A stretch of DNA of 64,000 bases from Cephalopachus bancanus (lineage: Eukaryota; Chordata; Mammalia; Primates; Tarsiidae): NCBI GenBank assembly GCA_027257055.1, contig JAPVLO010000621.1:806001-870000 (forward strand), read 5' to 3'. Below the pieces are notes generated by a model that did not search any database, had not been told where the DNA came from, and saw only the letters and a program-made list of their open reading frames with translations. The position numbers were made by a program, and so were the translations under genes. How positions within the stretch are numbered: the stretch's first letter is position 1; every line of letters starts with the position of its first letter. Shown piece after piece: positions 45,472 to 57,849 of this stretch.

Positions 45472-48400
45472 ACAGCTTCCGGCAAGAGGGCAATGGGGCA
45501 ACCTGGTCTATGAAACCCTCTGCAAAGGAGAATGCAGAGGGTCTCTGGCTCTCTCCCCGGGGGTTGGGTACCCAACATCGCAGCCTGCTCTTCACATGGA
45601 GCTCGGCCATTGCCACTGCAGGGGCATTGCAGCGGTCTGGACAACCACTGCAGTGGAGACACAGCAGCTGCCGGTGCCACCACAGCCTCCATGGCACAAT
45701 AAACATTGCCCACCCGTGCCTGAGGCGATCCACAACTTCAGTCCTTGAAGCCCCTGTAGGCAAGATCTGCTGGGATTGCTGCAACCTCTGCTGCCACCGT
45801 GATGTCCTGCCAGCCGTGGGTCTTCTCCTGTGTGCCCTGAGGCGGACTCCCATCTCCTACCTCTGCCTGACTCCTGTCCGGCTCACTCCCTCTGGGGCGA
45901 GCAGCTGAGATAGCACCACCTGCTGGCAATACAAGGTAACAACCCCGAAACAGGAGAAACGAGCTTGAAAAACAAACAGGGGCCCAGATTTAAATGGTGA
46001 ACTGAGGATGATCTGAACTGTCTTCACAGCAGGCCAGGGGCAACTGACCCTAACTGCAAACTAATTTACCAGCTTGAAAAGACACCCAGAAATCAGAGCT
46101 GAAAGGACTTTGGGAACTTAAACGAAAAGTCTCAGAGTGTGCTCGATTGCTTCTGTTAGTTTAATGACAATTCTATTCCTACTGTTTTTTTCCCCTTTTT
46201 TTTCTTTTTTTCTTTTCCTTTCCTTTTCTTCTCTTTTCCCTCTCTGTAAACCATATCTTTGTATAGAGGGATAGCACACCAATCAGGGGGTTTGGTTAGC
46301 TTGTATGTTAGCATCATTGTATGTTTTATTTTTTTTTGTATCGGAGTTGATTACCTGTAGTCATGGTCTATTGTTTTTAACGGTTTCAGTTTAGGTCTCT
46401 CTCTCCATTTGTTGGTACACTCGACTGTCCCCCCCCTTAGTCCTCTCTCTCCCCCCCCCAATTTCCCCCCCACTGTCTGCTCCATTCTCTTCCCTCTGCT
46501 AACCACATTTTATTTCAGGGAGTAAACCTACACCCCCACTGCAGGACAGCTTCCAAGGCAGTGGGAAGTGGGTTTCAGATTATCCATACACCTGTCGGCG
46601 AATACCAGGACCTGCAGATAGTTTTTGAATCACAGCTTCCCCTTAAGTAAATCTCAAAACTGCAAAAAGGACCACCCCCAACCTACAGTCAACCCCAGAA
46701 TTGAACAAAGTAAGAGGGCATACATAAAGAATAGGATTTGAACAAAGAGAAGTAAAAGCAATCCCTCTACCCTGAATAACAGAATTAAAGAAGATGGTGA
46801 CGTGGAGGGAAGGAAAAAGTAGGGAGGGGGGAAAAAGCCGCACAAATGAAAAAAAACCAAAAGAAGAATATAGGTCTCACACAGACCCCTGGGAGATTAG
46901 ACACTGAGAAAAAAGATTTTGGAACACAAACAATGAAGACCCCCCAGAATGACTGGTCACATGCAAAAAACCCAGACATCAAGGCATTAATAAGGAGAAG
47001 TTAAAAAATTGAGGAGAGACGAGGAAAATAGGAAGGAACTGATGTCAGAAATAACAGCAGTAAAGAATACTGTGATGGAAATAAATAAAAACTAATAAGC
47101 ATGAAAAGCAGAATTAGCCAAGCAGAAGATAAAATCTCAGAGCTTGAAGACAAAAACACAGAACAAACCCCAAACTGTCAAAAGCACAGAAAAGAGGCTC
47201 AAAAAGACAGAACAAAACCTTCAAGAGATGAATGATCACTTCAAGAGACCAACCTAAGAGTAATTACCCTTTCCCTGGGGCAGAGAGAGAAACAGAGGCC
47301 ACACTGGAACAAACATTTCATGAAATCATTCAAGAAAACTTCCCTCATCCATTCAAGGATAAACAAATTCAAACACAAGAGATTCAGAGAACCCTGCATG
47401 ACAACAAAGAGAAGAATAACTCCCAGACATATAATAATTCGCCTAAAAAAAGAAGGAATAAAAAAAAAATCCTAAAGGCTGCAAGAGAAAAAGGTCAACT
47501 ACATACCAGGAAGACCAATTAGAATAGCAGCAGATAAATCTACAGAAACCCACAGGCTAGGAGAGAGTTTGGGAGGCCTATCGTTAAAGTTCTAAAAGAT
47601 AAACAATTTCAGCAAGAATAACTACCCACCAAGCTAAGCTTCATCAGTGAGGGAGAATTGAAATCTTTCCCAAATATCCAATCCCTAAGAACCTACACTG
47701 CCACAAGACCACCTCTAAAAGAAACCCTTTGAAAGTACTGAACAAAGAAGAAAAGGAAAAAAGAGCAACAACATTCTTCACAAGAGTACGGGCAAAACAT
47801 TAAAAACACACATGACCCAAACTCCAAAACCAAAAGAAAGACAACACACAAACAGGAAGAACAACAACTCTCTAAGAACATTATATGGGGATCAACTCTC
47901 ACATTTCAATAATTAGTTTGAATGTGAACAGAATAAATGCACCACTGAAAAGAATAGAATGGCAAAATGGATAAAATATCACCAGGCAACAATCTATTGC
48001 CTTCAAGAGACTCACTTCACAAAAAAAACACTCACAGACTCAAAGTAAGAGGATGAGAAACAAATTTTCAGGCGAATGGAACACAAAAGAAAGGCAGAGA
48101 CACAATCTTAATCTGAGACAAAATGCCCTTTAAGTTATCAAAAATTAAAACAAATACAGAAGGCCACTACATAATGATAAAAGGTTTAATCCATCAACAC
48201 GAAATATCCATCTTAAACATATATGCACTAAACATAAGACCCCCAACTTTCATAAAGCAACTTTTGGGTAAACTAAAAAAGATACCAACTCCAATACCTC
48301 ATAGCTGGGGACTTTAATACCCCACTCAAAACCCCAGACAGATCATCAGGAAAAAAAAATCAGCAACAAGATCTGAAACCTCAATGTGACTCTTGATCAA

Positions 48401-51400
48401 ATGGACTTAATTGATACCTATGGAACCCTCCAACCAAAGCCACAGAGAACACATTCTACTCATCCCCCCAAAACGTACTCTAAGATCAACCACATACTGG
48501 CCATAAATCAAGCATAAGCAAATTTAAAAGAGGGAAAATTTTACCATGCCCCTTCTGGGACCACAGTGGAATAAAAATAATCATTAACACCAACAAGATC
48601 CCCCCAAAACCCACAAAGACATGGACACCAAACTGCATGATGCTAAACAACTCCTGGGTTTTTGATGAAATCAAAACAGAGATTAAAAGATACCCGGAAA
48701 CAAATGAAAATTAAGAAACATCTTACCAAAATCTCAGGGATGCGATGAAAGCTGTAATAAGAGGGGAATTTATATCCCCACAAACGCACATGAAGAAAAT
48801 GGAGGGATCACAAATTAACAGCCTAAGAACCACCTAAAAAAGCAAACCCCAAAAGCCCTAATTTCAGCAGAAGAATCCAGATCATCAAAATAAAAACCCA
48901 AATCCAGGACATAGAAGACAAAAAGATAATACAAAAAATCAATAAAACAAAAAGTGGTTCTTCAAAAGGATAAAGATTGATGGTCCCCTAGCTAAAATGA
49001 CCAAGAAAAAGAAAGAAAAAACCCAAATAAGCAAAATCAGGAACACAAAAGATGAAGTCACATCTGATCCTGAAGAAATACAAAGGATCATTAGAGACTA
49101 CTACGTACACTTGTATGGAAACAAACTTGAAAACCTTTCGGAAATGGAGACTTTCTGTCATCACACAACCTGCCTAGGGTTTAAACAAGAAGAAATCGAG
49201 ACCCTAAATAGACCAAAAACAATCAAGGAAATTGACTACGTAATAAGAAAACTACCTACCAAAAAAAACCCCCGGACCACATGGCTTTCCAGAAATTTTA
49301 CAAGACATTTAAGGAGGAGCTTATTCCAATCCTACTGGAGGTATTCCTGGCGATTGAGAAAGATGGAACTCTCCCAAATCATTTTCAAAGTAACATCACA
49401 TTGATACCCAGCCAGGTAAAGACCCAAAAAAGAAAGAGAACTACAGGCCAATATCTTTGATAAACATAGATGCTAAAATTCTCAACAAGATCCTAGTGAA
49501 CCAGATTCAACAACACATCTCAGAAAACATCCATCATAGCCAGGCTCGGTGGCTCAGCCTGTAATCCCATGCCTTTGGGGGGCTGAGGTGAGTGGATTGC
49601 CTGAGCCCGCAGGGTTTTAGACCCGCCCGGGCAGCAAGACCTCATCTCTACAATAAATCAAAAAATCAGCTGGGTGTGGTAGCGCATGCCTGTAATTCTG
49701 GCTACTCGGAAGGCTGAGGTGGATGGATCGCCGGAGCCCAGTGGGTCAAGACTGTGGTGGCCAGGAGCGGGCCCTTGCACTCCAGTCTGGGCGAAAGAGT
49801 GAGACTCCCAAATCAAAAAAAAAAAAAAAACATCCATCATGACCAAGTGGGCTTCATCCCTGGGATGCAAAGGGTGGTTCAAAATCGTAAAACCATAAAT
49901 GTAATTAAATACATCAACAGATGTCAAAAAAAACCACATGATTATATAATTAGATGCAGAAAAAACTTTTGATAAAATCCAGCAGCCCCTTTTTGATAAA
50001 AACCCTCAAACAACTAGGCACACGAAGAACATACCTCAAAATAGTAAAAGACATCTACGAGAAACCCACAGCCCGCATACTCCTAAACGAACAAAAACTG
50101 GAACCATTTCCCCTGAAAACTGGAACAAGACAAGGATGCCCACTCTCACCCCTCCTGTTCAATATAGTATAGGAAGTCCTGGCTAGATGAATCAGAGAAG
50201 AGAAAGGGAATCAGGGTTATTCAAATAGGAAAAGAGGAAGTCAAGCTATCTCCTTTGCAGATGACATGATCATGTACCTGGAAAACCCCAAAGGGGAAAC
50301 TGTCAAAAACCTCCTTACAGATAAAGGCTTTGGCAAAGTCTCAGGATAAAATAAATGTGCAAAAGACAATCGCATTTTTTTCACCAATAATAAACAAACA
50401 GAAACCCAAATAAAAAGCACAATTCCATTCACAATAGCACACAAAAAAATGAAATACCTTGGCATCTTCCTAACCAGAGATGTGAAAGACCTTTTCAATG
50501 AAAACTACAAAAAACTGCTCAAAGAAGTCAAAGTTTACACAAAGAAGTGGAAAAAATCCCATGCTCATGGATTGGGAAAAATCAACATTGTGAAGATGTC
50601 CAACTTACCTAAGGTAATCTACAAATTTAATGCAATACCTATCAAACTACCCGCAACAGTCTTCTCAGACCCAGAAAAAAAAACACAGGAATTCATATGG
50701 AAACACAAAAACCAAGAATAGCCAGAACAATTTCAGCAAAAAAAAAAAAAAAAAAAAAAACAGTGGTATCACATTACCAGACTTCAAACTTTACTATAAA
50801 ACTACAATAATCAAAATCCTTGGTATTGGTACAGAAACAGGCATATAGACCAATGGGAAAAGAATTTAGATTCCAAAGCAATACCTCAATTCTCAACCAA
50901 CTTATCTTCGACAAGGCCTCCACCCCATACCACTGTGGAGAGGAGAACCTATTCAGGAAATGGTGCTGGGGAAAAATGATGAACACATGCAGAAGATTGA
51001 AACAGGTCCTATTTATCCCCATAAACAAAAATTTAAATCTATATGGATCAAGACCTAAAGTAAAAACCCCAAACCCTAAGAACCTTAGAAAATGAAGGAC
51101 ATACCCTCATGGAAATCAGAACTGGCCTTCAATTCCTGAACAAAACCCAAAACCCACAGGTCATAAGAGAGAGGATAGACAAGTGGGACCTTATTAAACT
51201 GACAAGCTTCTGCAAAGCCCAAAAAAACCATCAAGAGAGCATTGAGATAGCCTACAGACTGGGAAAAATATTTGCCAACACCAGGTCAGACAAAGGCTTA
51301 ACATCTTTGATCTACAAGGGTTCAAATGTGCTGAAAAGAAAAAAACAAAAAACCCCCTTATAAAATGGGCAAAAGACATGAAGAGATACTTCACAAAGGA

Positions 51401-52186
51401 AGACATCCGACCAGCCAACAGACATATGAAGAAATGTTCAACTTCACTAATTATCAGGGAGATGCAAATCAAAACCACACTGAGATACCACCTAACTCTA
51501 GTCAGAATGGCAATTATCAACAACTCAAAGAATAACAGCTGCTGGAGAGGGTGTGGAGAAAAGGGAACACTTCTACACTATTGATGGGAGTGTAAACTAG
51601 TGCAACCTCTGTGGAAAGCAGTGTGGTGATTCCTAAAAGCTCTAAAATTTTCTACCTCCCATATGACCCCGCAATCCCCCCACTGGGAATAATCTGGGAA
51701 AAACACAAATCACTCTACAAAAAAGACATCTGCACACATATGTTTATGCAGCATTGTTCACAAAGCAAGAACCTGGAAGCAACCCCTGCTTCCCATCAAA
51801 AAGGATTGGATTAGAAAAATGTGGGACATATACACAATGGAATACTACGCAGCCATACAAAAGAACAAAATCATGAAATTTGCAGCAACCTAGATGGAAC
51901 TAGAGTCTATAATACTGAGTGATCTCTCACACAAACAAAGGTCCAAGTATCACATGTTTTCACTCATATAATGGACCTTGAACATCCAACATAATACTAT
52001 AAGAAAATGACTGACAGTAGTGGGAAACTTGGTGGGGGGGGGGATTGGATTAATGGAAATATCTGTCTGGGGATGGGGAAGCACCTCTAATCAATAGGGG
52101 GCCTGAATGAAATGCATTTGTATACCTAACCCTTAACTGTACCCCACAACATCATAATAAAAAAATATTGATTATTGAAAAAAAAA
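45472..52186 (+). mobile_element. Near full-length L1 (element E)
   Basis: 5'UTR from about 45472 with a GC-rich first part (to about 46130) and a pyrimidine-rich part (46180-46260, C runs to 46475). This is unlike the 5'UTRs of elements A, B and Z. ORF1 about 46990-47580 (RHIII/QTYNNSPKKRRNKKKILKAA), ORF2 about 47890-51950 with endonuclease (SIISLN-like, DHSGIKI near 48555), reverse transcriptase ([11 protein letters not shown] at 50140) and C-terminus, then 3'UTR to an A-rich tail. ORF2 has many frame breaks and an Alu at 49538-49829, plus an A23 run at 50738-50760. Its two flanks differ: Z2 on the left, a further L1 tail on the right. Confidence 0.92.
49538..49829 (+). repeat. Alu-like SINE inside L1 element E ORF2
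   Basis: Complete dimer with the head AGCCAGGCTCGGTGGCTCAG and an A15 tail. Target duplication ACATCCATCAT at 49527-49537 and 49830-49840. Confidence 0.93.
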
Positions 52187-52545
52187 GTGGTACATATACA
52201 CGATGGAATACTACGCAGCCATAAAAAAGAACAAAATCATGAATTTTGCAGCAACCTGGATGGAACTAGAGTCTATAATAATGAGTGATCTCTCACAGAA
52301 TCAAAGATCTGAAGTATCACATGTTCTCACTCATATAGTGGACCTTGAATACCCAACATAATACAATAAGAAAATGACTGACAGTGGTGGGAAGGGAGCT
52401 GGGATTAACGGTAGTAAATATCTGTCTGGGGATGAGAGACACCTCTTATCAACAAGGGTGCCTGAATGAAGCATATTTGTATACCTAACCCTTAACTGTA
52501 CCTCATAATATCATAATAAAAATTATTGATTATAAATAAATTAAA
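52187..52545 (+). mobile_element. Second L1 3' end directly after element E
   Basis: Starts TGGTACATATACACGATGGA, repeating the last 350 bp of the L1 (ORF2 C-terminus and 3'UTR), and ends in an AAATAAATAAATAAAT tail at 52545. It abuts the tail of element E with no spacer and no clear target duplication. Confidence 0.85.
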
Positions 52546-52989
52546 TAAATAAATAAATAGCTTGCAATTGAAATGCTTGATATAGTTCACAGTTGTTGAT
52601 TATATTAATGATTTTGAAATTTTACCTTATGTTTAATATGTGTTAATGTAGTTGCTGCACAGAGAGAAACACTTAGGTAAAAAAGAGAGCATGGTATACT
52701 ATTGGGGGAAAAGATTGGCTTCTTGAGTCTTCTGGCATTTTAGACCTACTGGAGACAGTGAATCTACAAACACACTCAATAATTACTGTAAAAGCAATTT
52801 TGGGAAAGTTAACATACATAGATATATAATGTATATACGTAGATGTATAATCAAGGTTCTCATACATAAACTTTAGCACTAAAAACACTTATAGTCAAAA
52901 TTAGAGGAACATAATTTATACATATACAAGCTAGATCCCTAAATGATGCAGTAAAAAACAAATTTAACAATCATAAGAAGAAATAACCT

Positions 52990-55530
52990 GTCCAAGTGAA
53001 GAGGAACCAGAAAAATAACACTGGCACTATGAAAACCTGAGAGTTTTCATCTCTATCAAAAACCCGCACTCTTGAGCAATGAATCTTAACAAAAATGAAA
53101 TCTTTCAAAATCAGTGAAAGAATTCAAAATGTTGATTATAAAATTGCCCAATGAGAGCCAAGAGAACATTGGAAATGGGCAGAAAAAATAAACTATTAAA
53201 GACATGAATGAAAATTTATCCAGAAAGATAGATACTTCTAAAATATTTGAACATTTGGAAATAAAAGACACATATAGAGAAGTACAAAATGCAGAAGAAA
53301 GCTTTAACAGTAGAGTAGACCAGGTAGAACAAAGGATTTCATAACCTGAAAAAGTTTTTTAATTAAAATAATGAGAAAACAATAAAAAAATTAAGAGTCA
53401 AAGTCTCCAAAAATTTTTGAATCTCAAAAAATACAAACCTAAGAATCACAGGTTTTTCTGAGGAAGAAGAAAAAGCATCAGGTTTGGAAAATTTATTTGA
53501 GTTAATAATGGAGGAAAATTTTCCAGTCTTGAGAGAGACAAATATCAAGATGAAAAAAAACCCAAAAAGAACAACTAATGATTCATTGCAAAATGTTATT
53601 CTCAAGACATATAGTCATTACATTATCCAAAGTTAATGTGAAGGGAAACTTTCTAAGAGCAGTGAGACCAAAGCATTAAATAACTTGTGAAGGCAAACCT
53701 ATCAGAGGAACAGCAGACTTCTCGGTAGAAACCACAAACTCAGAAGGGATTGGGGTCCTACTTTTAATAACCCCAAAGAGAATAAGTGTCAGCCATGAAT
53801 TTTGTATCCAGTTAAAATAAGTTTCATAATTGAGGAAGAAATGAAGCCTCTTTCAGGTAAGAAAATACTGAGGGAAATGCCACCATGAGATCTGCTTTAC
53901 AAAAAATGCTCAAAGTTCTAATCAATAAAACAAATGATCAAAATGCCCCAGAAAATAAAACAATGACAATTCTAATGCCTACAAAGTTTATAAATCACCA
54001 ACACAATGAGAAAAACAAAGCAAACAGGTAACAATCAACATGATGGATGGAACAGTACATCGCATATCATTACTAACCTTGAATGTCAATAGTCTAAATC
54101 TTCAGCTTAATGATAAAGACTGGTAGACTGGTTTAAAAATGTAATCCCAATATATTATGTCTCCACACGCTTCATCAAAAGAATTTAGTTATATGATAAA
54201 TTTTCTTATGAAAGCTAATGTAATATATAGTCACCTTATTTACCAATACTGTATGGTCTACTTGAAATTTAGTAACGAAGTAGATCTTAAGCTTTCTCTC
54301 CACACACATACACATGTGACTATATGAGGTGAGGGACATGTTAATTAACTTGATTGTATAAAGTATTCCTCAATGGATATCAAAACCTCCTGCTGAACAC
54401 CTTAAAGCATGGGTTTTAACTTAATAACAACTCAGTAAATTTACAACTCAGTAAATTTCAAAAATATTTCAAAAAGAAAATGAACATAGCACATTAACCA
54501 AAAAGCAGAGAATGCGAGACTCATAAATACCATATAAGAAGTATGTGCTGTCTAATAGACGCACGTTTTAAAAACGAAGACGCAAATAGGTCTAAAGTAA
54601 GACTATGTACACAGTTAAATTGTGCAAATGCTAATCAAAAGAAACTTGGAGCTACCAGATGGATAACTAAGAAAGAAGATTGTGGCCGGGCTCAGTGGTT
54701 CAGCCTGTAATCCCATGCCTATGGGAGGCCAAGGTGAGTGGATTGCCTGAGCCCACGGATTTGAGACCTACCTGGGCAAGCGAGACCTCTTCTCTACAAT
54801 AAATCAAAAAATTACCTGGGTGTGGTAGCGCATGCCTGTAGTTCCAGCTACTTGGAAGGCTGAGGCGGAAGGATCGCCGGAGCCCAGCAGGTCGAGGCTG
54901 CGGTGGCCAGGAGCAGCCAGCGCACTCCAGTCTGGGTGACAGAGTGAGACTCCAACTCAAAAAAAAAAAGAAAGAAAGAAGATTTCAAGACAATTATGGG
55001 TGTTTCATATAATACAGATTTACATAAAAATGTATTGAATCATTCAAAATAATGAATGGAAAGCGACACTTCCTTACAAGCCAACAAAAAGAAAGTCGGT
55101 ACACATTCAATAACATCAAACAAAAGAAATTTTAAGGAAACCTCATTGCTGGTTATAAAGAAAACAATTTCCATAACAATAAATGTTTGAAATTTTAATA
55201 GACAAACACCCAAAGCATCAATATATTTACTGTAAAAGCATGGAATCACAAAAAGACACCGGAAAATCCACTATTGTAGTGGTATGGTTTAACCAAAATC
55301 TTTCACTAATTAGCCAAATTTGCAGACGAAACGTCAGCTGGGATAGAAACATTTTAATAAATTCATATAGTTGAGTTAACTAAAATAAAAAGCAATACCC
55401 TCAGTACCATAAAATCTTCATTCTCCTTCTCAAGCACATATGACCAAGTGGCAAAGTAGATATACAATAAACATTGAGATAATTGTCAATTCATTTCTAA
55501 AGTTAACATTTGTAAAAACTATTATAATGA
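52990..55530 (+). mobile_element. Old L1 ORF1/ORF2 remnant in copy 5
   Basis: Degraded ORF1 coiled coil (ESFNSRVDQVEQRIS near 53300) is followed by fragments of ORF1 RNA-binding region (NHRFF.GRRKSI...SLERD) and an endonuclease-like N-terminus near 54070 (TLNVNSLNLQLNDKD). 54190-54430 resembles a 3'UTR of old L1 (ATGTTAATTAACTTGATTGT). 54480-54680 and 54985-55400 appear to be further endonuclease sequence. The order suggests more than one fragment. Confidence 0.6.
54683..54970 (+). repeat. Alu-like SINE
   Basis: Complete dimer starting GGCCGGGCTCAGTGGTTCAG with an A tail. Target duplication AAGAAAGAAGATT at 54669-54681 and about 54972-54984. Confidence 0.92.
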
Positions 55531-55534
55531 GGTT

Positions 55535-55671
55535 TTTGTTTGTTTGTTTGTTTGTTTGAGTTGGAGTCTCACTCTGTCGCCCAGACTGGAGTGCAGTGGC
55601 ACACTCCTGGCCACCACAGTCTCGACCTGCTGAGCTCTGGCTATCCTTCCGCCTCAGTTTTCCAAGTAGCC
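55535..55671 (-). repeat. Truncated Alu-like SINE with GTTT repeat
   Basis: (GTTT)n at 55535-55558 replaces the T tract and is followed by the right monomer only, cut off after CCAAGTAGCC. Confidence 0.85.
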
Positions 55672-56075
55672 TAAATAAAATAACAAGTAATTAAACAAGA
55701 AAAACTGACTTCTCAATACTTCTCAACTATAGCACTATTTAGTGACTACATAGCCAAAAAAAATTTTAGAAAAGTGCCATATGGGATTTATATTATGAAA
55801 AAAATGTAAAAACAAGAAAGAACCTTTGAAGAAAACTATACCAATAGAATATGCAAAGTGAATTCTCAACTAGTGGGGAAGGGAGTGGGTAAAGGTATAA
55901 GCAGAATAACAAAATAACCCAAAATGAAAAGGAAAAAAAAACCCCAAAGTCACCTCTTTTCACAGAAGTACAAAATTAACAAAACTCTAGGAAGATCATA
56001 ACACTGCCTAATAGGAAGACAAAGATTATCAGGATTAAAATGTGAAAGAGCTGATGATGAAGAAGCTGCCAATAT

Positions 56076-56080
<5 letters not shown>

Positions 56081-56110
<30 letters not shown>

Positions 56111-56237
56111 TTTGGAGTCTCAATCTGTTGCCCAGACTGTAATGCAGTGGCACGTTCCCGGCTACTGCAGCCTTGACCTGCTGGACTCTGGCAATCCTTC
56201 CACCTCAGCCTTCCAAGTAGCCGGAACTACAGGTGTA
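56081..56237 (-). repeat. Truncated Alu-like SINE with (ATTT)n
   Basis: A (TTTA)n microsatellite (56076-56114) leads into right-monomer sequence. Target duplication GCCAATATTTATT at 56068-56080 and 56239-56251 brackets it, so truncation occurred at insertion. Confidence 0.9.
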
Positions 56238-57144
56238 TGCCAATATTTATTAAAAGATGACATTGTGATTACTGTGTCCAAAATTTGAGTGGTTAGAAGG
56301 TATTAGAACATTTTAGAAGACTTGCCATGAAAAATATTAGAATTATAGAAAGTCATAAATGTGTAATACTTTCCAGAATGAAATGGAGTAGTGGGAAAAG
56401 GTTATTTTAGAGAAAATTTCAAAGAATTCTTCAAGGGTGAAGTATGCCAAATATACTGCATATGCAATGTATCCACCAACTCTTACTAAGACAAAGAAAA
56501 GAGGATTCTGTTTATCACTTTATAAAGTTAGCACAGGCTTGGTAGCAAAGTGTAATGAAAACTGTATGAAAAGTCCACTGAAAGGACAATGTACTTCATA
56601 AGCCAAATGAAAAATAATGCAAACAAAATTATTACAAAAGTGTATTCCCCAGTATGTAAAGACTCTCATAACAGGCAAGATAATTATTTAAAGAGGCCAA
56701 GTAAATTTAGCATCATACACTTCATCTGTATGATTAACTATAGCAGAGGATTAAATGAGAAAAAATAAATATCACTACAATATAAATACCTTATTAGACA
56801 CACATTCAATCGATACATAAAAGACTCTAAATTATAGTAGAAAAGTAATGAAGGAAATGAAAATGCATATGGAGGAACAGAGAATACATGACAATGTAAA
56901 TGGAAAAAATTTATAGACCTATTGTAGCAAAACAAATGTAGAAAAATACTTCTGAAATAAATGGAAGTCTGTAATGAAGCATAGAATGGGAGAATGGGAA
57001 TATTGAAAAGGTCTTTTTTGCCTTCCTCTAGTTCCCAAGGCTGAGTATAGCAGAATCCTTACTAAAGGCAGTTGCGTTCTCCATGACACTGTGGCACCTT
57101 GGAAAGGCTGTGTCTGAATAGCAGTGACTGTATATTAGGGACTG

Positions 57145-57366
57145 ATGGCAAGACATCTCTTCCCAGGGGATGTCAATCACCTTGTCAACTGCTGCCTAAG
57201 GACCTTGTTTATTGTTTATCATTTTGATACACCCAGAACAGCAACAAATCACTCTCTCAGAAGAAAACTGATTCCCCTGGTAAATTTATTGTGTTCATTA
57301 ATTAAAATTGCAAAGTCCCTGGTTGAGGATGTATGTTTTCCCAAGGTGAACTACATCAGAAAGTAA
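57145..57366 (+). other. Recurrent small ORF in duplicated core (copy 5)
   Basis: 73 codons, sharing frame and position with 667-867, 28456-28653 and 37449-37646, with PLVNLLCSLIKIAKSLVEDV near its end. Function unknown; probably not coding. Confidence 0.25.
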
Positions 57367-57849
57367 ACTTCAGGGTCTAGAAAGCCATTAAAAGCTAGTT
57401 TTCACTCAGCTAGTGGAAACCACTACAGCCCTGGATGTAATCTAACCGCAGAGGAGTACCCAGAGAATATACTCAGTTTTTCATTGGAGCCTACTGTACA
57501 TCCTGCTTTGCAGTGTTTTACCTTCCTTCATGTTTCGTAAAGCATAAGCGTCAGGCGGACATGGAGTTTTTCTGTAACTGAACCATCACATGCATCGCTC
57601 AGAATTTGTAACACACGTGGTTTGCTATGAAATTTTTCATTTTAAAATTACTTACCACAATATAAAAATTAAATTACTCCAAAGTTGTACTGTTAAATGT
57701 ATAAAAATATAATGCAATGTAACAAAAATAAAAAGAATGTATATAAACAACACAGGTATTGCTATAATATTTCAATAACTCTGAAAACATAAAACCTATA
57801 CTCATAAAATTAATATAGTTTTTCTTTCCTTAAGGGTTTATGACTTATT

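Noticed and set aside
45434..45908. Overlapping 132- and 139-codon GC-rich ORFs on both strands
   Set aside because: They lie in the GC-rich 5'UTR of L1 element E, where stop codons are rare by composition. No motif is recognised.
56072..56114. CRISPR-like or regulatory direct repeat
   Set aside because: It is a simple (TTTA)n microsatellite arising from the tail of a truncated SINE.
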